From: Dioszegia crocea
Taxonomy: Eukaryota > Basidiomycota > Tremellomycetes > Tremellales > Bulleribasidiaceae
Length of the DNA stretch: 64,000 nucleotides
Direction: 5' to 3'
Assembly (NCBI GenBank): GCA_001600615.1
Contig: BCKK01000002.1
Location: forward strand, 2,200,809-2,264,808
Shown: positions 36,501 to 46,123 of the stretch, piece after piece
Layout: every line of letters starts with the position of its first letter
Numbering within the stretch: position 1 is the stretch's first letter
The notes under the pieces: generated by a model
Told to the model about the DNA's origin: nothing
The model's input: only the letters and a program-made list of their open reading frames with translations
Database searches by the model: none
Position numbers and translations under genes: made by a program

Positions 36501-38236
36501 CATTCTCGGTGTCGTACCTCAGACGCACCACTTCTTAAACTCCTTTTTCCAATTTTCACATAGAGTGACAGGACAAACGATGAGTGCTTTGCCAATGCTG
36601 AGTTGATCAGCGGAAGTCTCTCGTCTTGAAGCAGACGTCGCTTACATGGAAGACTGGTTCTTGAAGGGTGATTGGCCTATTGGTAAGCTGAGCCGATGCG
36701 AGCGATAACAACTTACGAAGCAAGAGATGTATCAATGCGATTGTCTGAAGGGTCTTACCCAAACCCATCTCGTCCGCCAGAATACACCCATTCGTCTCCG
36801 CCTCAGTAAGCTTCATGACGCACGAGTACATGAACTGTTCCGGTCAGCTAGTCCTCAGCTGTCCGGGGTACAGTACCCAAAAAGCTCACCTTGACCCCTT
36901 CTTTCTGATGATCTCTCATTTTGGCCGACAACAATGGGTCCAGAACGACATCATTGATCTCGGTTCCCCTAAATCAGTCAGCTTGACACATAACCATGAC
37001 CAAAGTCAATTCGAAGCAAGCTCACCGAGCCTTCGCCTCCTCTTTCGTTGGCCTGCGCATCACCACTGCCCCTTTCTCTTCCGGGTTGAACACCGCTCCA
37101 CCCCATGCTTCCCGCAGCTTTGCACTCTTCTCTCCAATCACAACTTTCGCCGCAACCTTCTTTGGTGGCGCGGCGTAGAATGATTTCTGAGTGACAGGTT
37201 GGTATGGTTTGACATCCAGCTCCTTCGGCTTGGATGGGCCGCCGAGATCGGGAACGACCATGGCATTTTCGTCTGTCGGTCTTGCCGGGATATATCCGCC
37301 CATCTGTCGAGCGGGCTTAGTCATGGTGGGTGTCTTGAAGGATTTAGGGAACGCTGTAGGAGCATAGGCGGTGGGAAGAGTCTTGGCTGAGGTGTTTTTA
37401 TTGAGGATACAGGTGGCTTTGGTGAACCTGCTTGTTAGCTCGTTTCTGCCAGAAGTAAGATGCTCGACTCACTCTTCAAGTGTGACCTCCCTGTCCACCT
37501 CGACATCGTAATTACCAATCCTCAATGGGGTGCCTGAGGACGGTGGCCCACCTCCTATGGAAGCTATGCCCATTCTGACTGTCAGCAGGTCACATTGCCC
37601 TGTTCCGTGGTACGCACTGATCGCCTCCTTCCTCGCTCAGCAGGGCACACCTATTGCCGATAATCCTAATGAAGGCGTCTCCGTCCCACGTTTCTATCAA
37701 GTCAGCTCAAAATTTGCACTCAGACTATTATACGTCGAGAAGAGGGCACGAACTATGCTGAGAACATCAGCTTTGGAGATCGAAGGGTGGGAGACAGTAT
37801 GGCACGGGCGAGCTCACCTTCTTCGTCTGCGGCTTTCTCCTGATCGACAGTCAGCTAGACATCTCATACACTGTAGAGCGATTTGAGCTTACCACTGAAC
37901 AGCATAGTAGCTCCCTTCCTGCGGACTAGTAGCCACAGTATACTGTAGCTTCCCACCCCTCCCCACCGTCGCCTGTACGTTCTGTGTCAAAGACACCTTG
38001 GGGTGGAGAGGACCCTGCGGTCGACTGACATGCGAGCTCCTACTACCTCCTGGGCCCGATGGCGTGAACTGGTCCGGTCTGACATTGCGAGAAGGACCAG
38101 CGATGATCTTGGGCTCATCAATGTCGGAGTCCTCGTCGCATGAATCGGGGATAGAGATGGGTTCATTGTGGCCCGCGGCTGCTGTCGAGGGAATTTCCTC
38201 GTAGTAATCGTCCAGTCTCCTTTTGACGCTGGTCAT
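33594..38236 (-). CDS. RDH54: Rdh54/Rad54B-type SNF2 DNA translocase
   Basis: This is a Swi2/Snf2 ATPase that remodels Rad51 or Dmc1 filaments and joint molecules during homologous recombination. It has about 1,000 residues in more than 15 exons. Starting at MTSVKRRLDDYYEEIPS, a disordered N-terminus contains KKKHKTWDGD, a signature near the start of Rdh54/Rad54B. The ATPase core then reads DPLLSAKMRDHQKEGVKF, GCILADEMGLGKTLQTIAL (Walker A), VCDEGHRLK (box II), LSGTPVQNDLGEYW, FVLRRTADVLNNYLPPK, VVVVSNWTATLDIIQ, SAKAGGVGLNLIGASRLV and ARIHRDGQKKPVFIYRLLT. The C-terminus has the LLQCDC cysteine pair and an acidic linker, again like Rdh54. Rad54 proper lacks the KTWDGD motif, so I prefer Rdh54. 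It is divergent with the cyclopropane synthase gene. Confidence 0.92.
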
Positions 38237-38846
38237 CGAGGGCTATGTAAGGACTGGGTAGGGTAGGAAGGTGAGTGAGTGGGTAAAGCAAAGAGCAAAG
38301 AGAGTGAAAGCTTCTCAACCCTCCACCACGCGCCAAAAAGCAAGTCGCGTCACCCAGGTGCATTACGTCAGCGTGGAGCCCCGCATACCTCATGTTCCGT
38401 CGGAAACTGATTGGCCTGATGAAGGCAACGAGGCCAGAAATCCTCTTTCCACACTTTTCACTGCTTCCTTGTGTGCTTGATGCCGCAGGCGTGTGTCTTC
38501 TAGCGGTGAGGCGCAGTCAAAGTGCCGCAAAAGAAGCTCCGATGGACTCGGCGCCCACAGGGCCACGCAGAATCCTCAACCAGGCACCATCACCGCCCCA
38601 ACTTTGACTGGCAAGGCCGGGATTCCGATGACAATCTCACACTGCGCTGCTTGCTGGTCAGTGGTTGAGCTGTAGATAACGTTCGAGAGGTGTGGGCTGG
38701 GTCTTGGCGCGAAGGACCTCGTCGTGATGCCGCTTGTCACAACGAGGCACGCTTGAGGCCCCCACCAATCGCTGCCTACTTCTTCCCTCGGTCCTATAAG
38801 TGGGTACCCTTGCTGATCATTACTACCCCATCGCTACGAAACCATC
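38237..38846. promoter_or_regulatory. Divergent promoter of RDH54 and CFA synthase with E2F-like and CRE-like sites
   Basis: This 610-base gap holds ACGCGCCAAAAA (38328-38339), which on the minus strand contains TTTGGCGC, an exact E2F-type consensus combined with a CGCG core, about 95 bases before the RDH54 ATG. TTACGTCA follows at 38363-38370. Several short open frames occupy the rest, but none has splice support or a motif. Confidence 0.45.
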
Positions 38847-40793
38847 ATGTCGCTGACCATGCCCAACAAGGAGTCTCTTGCTCCCGTCAAGCCCTCGTAC
38901 TCCTCGGCGCTGCTTACTCTTGCCGACCGCATCATCGGACAGACCGCCAACACCCTCACTTCCTTGAGCTATGGTCCTATACTTCTCGCCTGTCGCATGG
39001 CGGTCATCAGCATGATGTCCGATACTATCACTCACGGCAGTCTTCGCCTCATCACCGCTGATCAGACGTATGTCTTTCCGGCACTGCCTCACGGATCCAA
39101 GGCGGTTATAGAGCCCGTTCCTGAAGTCCGGGTTATCCGGGACACCTTTTGGCTCCGACTTGTCCTGCTCGGCGATATGGGCTTTGCAGAGGCATACATG
39201 GCGGGGGACTGTGATGTCTCTGATCTGGTCCAGGTCTTCAAGGTAAGTCAAAGTTTCTGGCAGCCCAAGAGCTGATGTCCGTAGACCTTCATCCGCTCCC
39301 AAACCACAAGCGCCATTCCCGATATGTCCACCCTCTCCTCCCGCCTCTTCTCCCTCATCACCTCCTTCACCAACTCCCGCTTTGCCAACACTCTCTCGAA
39401 CTCTATTTGCAACATTTCGGCTCATTACGACCTCTCCAACGGCATGTTTGCTGCCTTTTTGAGCAAGGACATGATGTACTCGTGTGCCATTTTCGGTGAT
39501 CTGGATGGCGATGTCTACTGTCGGTCTCAGGTCAATGGGGGAGTCAAGGTGGGGAATCTCATCAAAGGTGGAGATATCGATGAGCTGGAATCTGCACAAA
39601 TGACGAAGATCAGGTCAGCACTTGATATGTCTTTCAAACGATCTGCAAAGCTGACGAAACAGACACATCATCAAGAAGGCAGACATCAAGGCTGGGCATA
39701 GAGTGCTGGAGATCGGCTCAGGATGGGGCTCTTTCGCCATCGAGGTGAGTATCGCGATAGACACAAGACGTGTACAGCCGTACTGACGGAAGCAGGCTGT
39801 CCGCTCCACCGGTTGCACTGTCGACACCATCACGCTTTCTCTACAGCAAAAGGTGCTCGCTGAAGAACGTATCAAGGCGGCAGGTCTGGAAGATAGCATC
39901 AGTGTGTGGTTGATGGATTACCGCGCTTGAGTCAGCCGGGATCGCTCAAGTCTACATTAGCATCAGCTGATCAATCGCCAGTCTACCTGAATCGTGGAAG
40001 GGCCAATTCGACCGGGTTGTCTCTATCGAGATGGTGGAGGCAGTCGGGTAGGTCAATCCTCAAATGACTAGGTATGGATGGCGAGCTGATCACTTTAGTA
40101 AAGACTTCATTGGCGTGTACTTTGGAGTGATCGATTTGGCATTGAACGACGCCGGAGTGGCTTGTATCCAATCCATCACCCTTCCCGAGTCCCGCTTTGA
40201 GAATTGTGAGTCTTTGGCGATGATGGGAAGTATACTGATCGCCCAGATCAGCGAGATGTCGACTTTATCCAGAAGTACATCTTCCCCGGCGGCTTCTTGC
40301 CTACAGTCACTTGTCTCGTCGAGGAAGCCACCAAGGGCTCCGAGAATCGACTTGTGATTGACAGTATCGGCAATATCGGCGTGAGTCCCAGAGTCCGCTT
40401 GACCAATGCAGACCGTGGCTGATGTTACAGCCTCACTACGCTCGCACACTCCGGGAATGGCGGATCCGCTTTCTTGCCCGGTTCAAGGACACGATCGAGC
40501 CTTCTCTCCGAGCCGAACACCCAGAGATGACTGATGAGTCCGTCGAGGTGTTTAAGCGAAAGTGGATCTGTGAGTCAGCTGTTTGTCTGCTTCTTCTCAT
40601 GACGTGTCGTATATGATCTGATAGTGACAGACTACTTCTGCTATTGCGAAGCGGGGTTCGTTGAGCGCGTCATTGGCGTTCATATCTTGACCTTTGTGAG
40701 TTCTCTGTGGGTTGAAAGTTGCAGTCTCCAGCCGCTGATGCTATTTAGGTGAGGGAGGGCTATACAGGCTACGGTTGTCAGGTGTACGAGTGA
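38847..40793 (+). CDS. CFA1: Cyclopropane-fatty-acyl-phospholipid synthase, splice donor altered
   Basis: This SAM-dependent enzyme adds a methylene bridge to unsaturated acyl chains of membrane phospholipids. The N-terminal part has ITHGSLRLI and GDMGFAEAYMAGDCDVSDL, typical of CFA synthases. The central part has CNISAHYDLSNGMFAAFLS, the SAM motif VLEIGSGWGSFAIEA, ITLSLQQKVLAEERIKAAGL and VVSIEMVEAVG. The C-terminal YYFCYCEAGFVERVIGVH contains the conserved aromatic/Cys end. Most introns are canonical. The one between DYRA and LPESWKGQFDR (39927-39981) begins TTGAGT instead of GTGAGT. Reading-frame phase allows only this junction, and retention gives an immediate TGA at 39928-39930. So the gene is either a damaged allele, a rare non-canonical splice, or carries a sequencing error. 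Bacterial ancestry is often proposed for fungal CFA synthases, but the introns here look native. Confidence 0.88.
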
Positions 40794-41093
40794 GGGATGG
40801 TACGAGTTAGGGATGTTGACCCTTGTTGGGCTCTCAGAACGGATGATGGTAACGACCTTTAACGACGACGATTGGGCTGCAATGTATATCCATGTCAGAA
40901 AATGTTCGCGAAGATTCAAGATAAAACTGAAACCGTCACCTTGTCGTCGACCCCACTGCAGGCATGATCGCCCAGGCCTGTATCGAGAAGAGGCCACTGC
41001 GTGACATGTAGGCTTATGTGGTGATACAAATCATGCTATAAATACAACTCCTCTCAAATGTACATGTACAATGTCTAGCTCTCGCCCTCGATC
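40794..41093. other. Convergent spacer
   Basis: This is 300 bases between the stop codons of the cyclopropane synthase (+) and TAF11 (-). No gene or structured repeat is visible. Confidence 0.4.
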
Positions 41094-42145
41094 CTACCGC
41101 CTGAACAGGGCCTTCTTCGGACGGAACACAGCCGTCTCTCGGCTCGTTGAAGCGCCCAGCACACCGCGCTCCTCCAGTACCTGCCGGGCAAGTTTAAGAT
41201 GATATGGTTTGAGAGGGCCCGTTGGGTGCTCAGAACCAGGTTGAAGATCTTTCGCTAGGCTCATCAGCGCCGACCCAGGAATAATCGCTGTGCCTGAAAC
41301 GAGAAAGTTAGGGCAACAGAACGTACCAATCTCGACCACCTCAGCTACGAAGATCTTGGCCATACCGGCCAAGTAATGTGGGAGCTTGCTTCTATCTGGG
41401 AGGTTCTGGTCGTATAGGTCTTTGAGTAGCTACTTGGGATAAGTATAAAGGACCAATGTGGAGATGGTGACTTGCCTTCTTCATAGCTTTCGGAGGCATG
41501 ACGCCCGAGCTGAACGCATCGAACCGCTTTGCATCTTCCGGACTGAGTGTACTCCGCAGAGCCCTGCAGATATCAGAATCAATATAACAAAAGCCACACA
41601 TCCTGAATGTGTACTCACATTTGGTCACCCTTCATAACCTGCGCCCGGGCCTTGACACCATCCACATCAATATCCATCTTTGCCGCCGGCCCCTTCTTCG
41701 CAGCGCTCCGACCACCCATCCCGGCCTTCCCCACTATCCCAGTATTCGTATTATCCCCAGGGATATCCACCTCAACTTCCGCCCCCTCTTCCTCCTCTCC
41801 ATCCCCTTCATCGTAATTATCGTCCGTCTCCCTCATCCCCGCACCTCCTCCGCCCTGTAAATCCTCCATTTGATCCTCAGTCACATCATCCCGCTCGTCT
41901 AATTCCCGACTATCATTGACGCCAGATTTGGAGCGAAACTTGGCCTTGTTCGGCCCAGATTTACCGCCCCCGTCCAATTTCCGCTTTCTGGGTGTTGTTG
42001 TTCCGGATCCGGAGCCCGTGGGAAGATGAAGACCTCGGGGAGTCGAAGCTGATGATGTGGCGTTGCTGTTTGGATTCGGATTTGGGCTGGGATGCGAAGA
42101 TGTTGGAAGAGCAAGGAAGGAGGGCTGGCTGTACGGCTGTGACAT
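41094..42145 (-). CDS. TAF11: TFIID subunit TAF11
   Basis: TAF11 is a histone-fold subunit of TFIID that pairs with TAF13 and contacts TBP/TFIIA. The N-terminal 175 residues are disordered, rich in Ser, Pro and Asn, then acidic (GDGEEEEGAEVEVD). The histone fold begins at ALRSTLSPEDAKRFDAFSSG, then VMPPKAMKKLLKDLYDQ, a loop NLPDRSKLPHYLAGMAK, and IFVAEVVEIGTAI, matching the family pattern 'sgiaKvfvGEvVE.A'. The final helix region is GPLKPYHLKLARQVLEERG, equivalent to the TAF11 'GPLQPkHlreA...l' end. Introns interrupt at about 41320, 41440 and 41570. The stop gives a short basic tail (PKKALFRR). The neighbouring minus-strand gene upstream is a Zn2Cys6 regulator, probably unrelated. Confidence 0.92.
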
Positions 42146-42447
42146 CGTCGATTAGTTGACGATGAAGTGACAGCCGAGCTTCTGAATAGGCCGAGGAGTC
42201 GAATCTCCTGGAGCCGACAAGCTGACTGAGGCTGATGTCGAAAAGGGTGAAGTGAGGGATATGGTCGAACAGACAGATGGGCGCAATTTAGGCGCAGAGT
42301 GGCGAGATGGAAGTATCGCGTCCAAGGTTCCGGGGCACTTGACAGCAACCGCCGGGCTGTATCTCTCTGCTGCCCTTGACGTTCGCAGAGATGATGTGTA
42401 CAACTGCATGCAGACCGACAATATCCTACACACCAACAAGCATCGAA
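42146..42447 (-). other. Spacer upstream of TAF11
   Basis: This is 302 bases between the TAF11 start and the stop codon of the Zn2Cys6 gene, and it should hold the TAF11 promoter. No TATA box or clear factor site stands out. A short GGAGTCGAATCTCC inverted repeat near 42198-42211 resembles a tRNA T-arm, but no tRNA folds around it. Confidence 0.35.
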
Positions 42448-45400
42448 TTACAAGGCCACATCACCACCAGCCCCACTTCTCTTCGCATCATCGTCATCCT
42501 CAAAGCTATACAACGCCTCAATCTCGCTCAAGATCCGTAAGAAGTCCCCTGCACTCGTCAGCTTTATGCAGCGGTTATACGGACATAGACTACTCACATA
42601 GATAGCTTTGCGCCTTTTGTGTCCTCGTCTCTGCCCTGTTTGCCTCTGGCGAATGGTGGGCTGCGATAGGCAGCGGGGAAGTAAGTGCGTCAAGTAGCGT
42701 GGAGGCTACGAATCGGACTTTAGACACCAGAGGGGCAGAATTCACAGCTGGGAGTGTCAGCTACGTCTGGATTCAGTGTTCTAAGGGAGGAGTATCAACC
42801 CACCGATGACCTGAATGGGTATCTTTTGTAAAATAGCCAGTAAATCCGACACCACCTCGTCCTTCTCCTGTTCGCTAAACATGGCTCTGCTCCAGTCTCT
42901 TCTCATGGTTGAGCTGCTCTTCCTTCGTGAGCCGATGCCAGGTTCACGAGCGGTGTTGGTTTTGCCCAACTCTGTCTGACGCAGCTGGAGGAGTTCATCC
43001 CGGTACTGAAGGGTGATGTACCGGACCATTTGCTACAGACAACCAGTCAGCACACCTCTCAATGAGACAAAACTGTACATACCTGCGTCACATAGATGTT
43101 CGCCTGCTGGACCAAGAAGGCATCCTTCGCTACTGCCCGACTGGCTTTCGGGTCAAAGAACAAACTCCGAATATCGGCCGAAGCATGAGCATCCCAATCA
43201 TCCGAAAAGCCCCTGAGGCCGTCAGTCTGTGCAGCACCAATGCTCGAGCACGGTACATACGCGATCGACCGGCCATCCGAATCCAAATCCAGCTTCAGCG
43301 GCTCCGGACAATCTTCCATAATTGACATAATCTGGTCGTAGAGGTCTGATACCTCTGTAAGGCGCATCTGAAGCATGATGCCTGTTGGTGGCGTCCTTTT
43401 GTCGTGCCGACGGCGGATCATAACTTGGCCCAGGACTAGTAAGTCAGCGATGCACCCAAAGCCGGAATGAGCAAATGCACCTCTGAAGATCTTAGAGATG
43501 TAATTGAATCCAGTGATGAGCGATACGGTATCCTCCGGCTGATCCAGGTATGCGGTCTCCGTAATATACTCGTCATCCCTAGACATGTCAGTTCTGTTCT
43601 TTAATCATGGGTCAGGTACACTTACAATTCGCTCGGTAGATCCGCGTCACATTCATCCTCCGTAAACAACGGGGTCAACCCATCGATGGCACAAATCGAC
43701 CGATCGCCATCGTAAGCTAGCCAGAAGAGCCTTCTACGAAACTCTTTCTCCAGAGGCGGCATCGACGCATATGTCTATTGATCGGTGAGCAAAGTTGTGG
43801 ACGTCGAGGATATCCGAATGCTAAACTGACCTCTTCTTGATGTAATCTCAGACGTATGATAGAGCCTGCATTTGCACCAGCGAGAGCGTGATGCACGTTG
43901 CTTTTCCCCATGATTGATGATGTGATTCTGCCAATCAGCGTTGTTCTGGACTTTATGGCGGAAATAGCGAGAACTCACATGTTACTCGCGATGTCAGCTT
44001 TTGTCATTTCATGGCTCAACGAGATGCGCAGAATACTTACAGATAAGAAATAGTCACTATCCGTTCAGCTTATGCGTCACGCCACATAGCACCGTTATGC
44101 CGATCGGATGAGGTTGAAACTCACATCTCTCTAGGCTGGCATGTGTCCAATCTTTGCTGAAGAATATCCTGGTCAATTCCCAGCAACGATCTACTAGCGC
44201 CTTCACCTCTCTCCTCGGCAGAGGCACAAATGCCCGCGGCACCTGTATCAGGGTCGCGGCGACCAAGCTGAAAACCATATGTGTCCAGCACTCTTCGCCT
44301 TCGCGCTCCTCGCGGTGCTCTGCCAGGTCTCGCATGAATGTCGGCCGGTGGATTGCCGGGATGAGTGGGTAGATGTAGTCGAAGAAGAGGTCGATGATGA
44401 GCAGCAGCAAGCCCCTCGGCAGGACCTGGTCGAGTGGGTTATTGATGTTTGACGGATGTATCAAATATCTTGGCGAAGAGAATGAAGGCGAGAGGTGTAG
44501 CTGAGGAGGGCCCATCGAGTTGGAGGCAGGTGTGAGTGCCGTAGTAGGCACAACAGGGGAAAGTTGGGCGCCATACAGTGGGGACGCTTTATCGGACGCG
44601 AATCCAAGTCCTTCTTCGTATGCCGACCGATGCGATGCAGAAGATGCAGAAGCGGCTACAGCACGATGTAGTGCCTCATCCCATACAGCCGTGATGCTCT
44701 TTCCTGGTAGGCTGGATTTGACCGAGCCGGGCATTCCTAGAGCAGAAGCGCCGTAGCTATTCTGACCACTAAGCGTGCCGCCCGGAAGACTGGGAGGGTA
44801 ATATCCCTCGGCTGGCGGATGGGTGTACGATCCGCTCGACTGTGGCTGATGGTGGAAGCTGTCTCGGCGCATGTATGAGGGTGGATCCGGCGATTTGGTG
44901 AAGAAGCCTGAAGTTGATGCTGATGGGGAGGCGAATGTGGCATAGGATCCGCTAGGTACCTCAGAGGTATCTCGATCAGTCTTGACCTTCATAATGTACC
45001 TCAACAGGTCAGTATTCATTCTCATTCCACACTATAGCCTCGAGCCCGTATTCACTCACATGTTGGGTGGCCCTCGCTTTCGTGGCTTGTAGTCGAAGGT
45101 GCCTACGAGTCATCAGTATCAAAGGTACCGAGGACTTTCACAGAAGGGGACTCACAAGCCAAACTTAATTGGCTACAGTGTGTGCAGACATCTGCAGTGG
45201 GGCATCCGACAGATTTGGAAGTCCCAGGAGGGGGACGATCGCATTTAGTCCTGACCGATCAGCCTGCTCCAAACCCCTTGAACGCCAAGCACATCCATGA
45301 AGACTTACTTTCTGGCTCTGCAGGCTGTGGAGGACGTCAGCATGCTTCAAACCGGCAACATCGCGGTATTTCCACGACAGGTTTACTCACCATCGCAACT

Positions 45401-45720
45401 CTCTGTATTGTTCAGCGCCTACCTTGCCATGCAGTGAAATGTCTCAACTCACGGGTCGATCTCGTCCTCTTCACCTTCCCAGGCCCATCAGTCGCTTGAC
45501 CCTTCTTCCGCGATCCACTTCCCTTCGATGTCGGAGGGGGCATCGAGCTCTCCCCGCTACTGCCCGTATCTCTTGCGGCCACACCACCGTCTTCCTCATA
45601 GCTGCCACCAAACCGACTACTCTCGGCTTCTTCCGGGCCGGCGCGCGAAAGATGAGGGAATATCTCATCTAAGGCAGCGGCGGTATCGTCGTGAATACGA
45701 TCGTGCATTGCGTGATCCAT
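42448..45720 (-). CDS. Zn2Cys6 transcription factor with fungal_trans domain
   Basis: This is a fungal-specific DNA-binding regulator. The binuclear zinc cluster is CDACRARKTKC, then an 18-residue loop containing an extra Cys, then CTHCSQLSLAC. It is followed by the basic linker DYKPRKRGPPNMY, like XlnR/Rgt1-group proteins. The cluster is spread over five exons, two of them microexons of 12 bases (45402-45391) and 16 bases (45324-45309). A Ser/Pro-rich linker of about 190 residues leads to the fungal_trans middle homology region: LFFDYIYPLIPAIHRPTFM, then HMVFSLVAATLIQVPRAFVPLP. More exons continue to 42448, with an acidic end (EALYSFEDDDD). The regulated pathway cannot be told; no metabolic cluster adjoins it. 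A neighbour-based guess would be unsafe. Confidence 0.88.
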
Positions 45721-46123
45721 GATTGGCGGCTGTAAAAGCTGAGCAGTGAGACACGTCGAGGGTGTGCCTGATCTGATCTGATTGCGATAACGGAGAAATG
45801 TCGGGAATGATTAATGAATGAGGGTAGACAAACGCGGGGTTGCTGGGGTGAATTGATCCGGGTGTTTACCCGGGCCAAGCTTAAGGAATGCTGGGTGGAA
45901 TTACTCAAAGCGGGTGATTACTCTAATCAGGCACTGCCGTATTAAGATACTCGTAAGCTAGACCAGTAGTGGCCTGAACTTCTGGAGGCCGTGTCGTTAC
46001 TCGTATACACAGAGTCGATATACATTCTTCCCTGACGACGAAGAGTAGTAAATCTGTACATGACACCCCCTCCCATCAAGCGCGTCCGCATAGCTCAGCC
46101 TCCCCTCTCCCAAGACAAGCGTC
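45721..46123 (-). other. Promoter region of the Zn2Cys6 gene
   Basis: This is 403 bases between the Zn2Cys6 start codon and the RRP6 stop codon. It contains a palindromic ACCCGGGC (45869-45876). No open frame or RNA structure is convincing. Confidence 0.3.

Noticed and set aside
42190..42220. tRNA T-arm-like sequence GGAGTCGAATCTCC
   Set aside because: No matching acceptor stem, D-arm or anticodon arm can be drawn on either strand.
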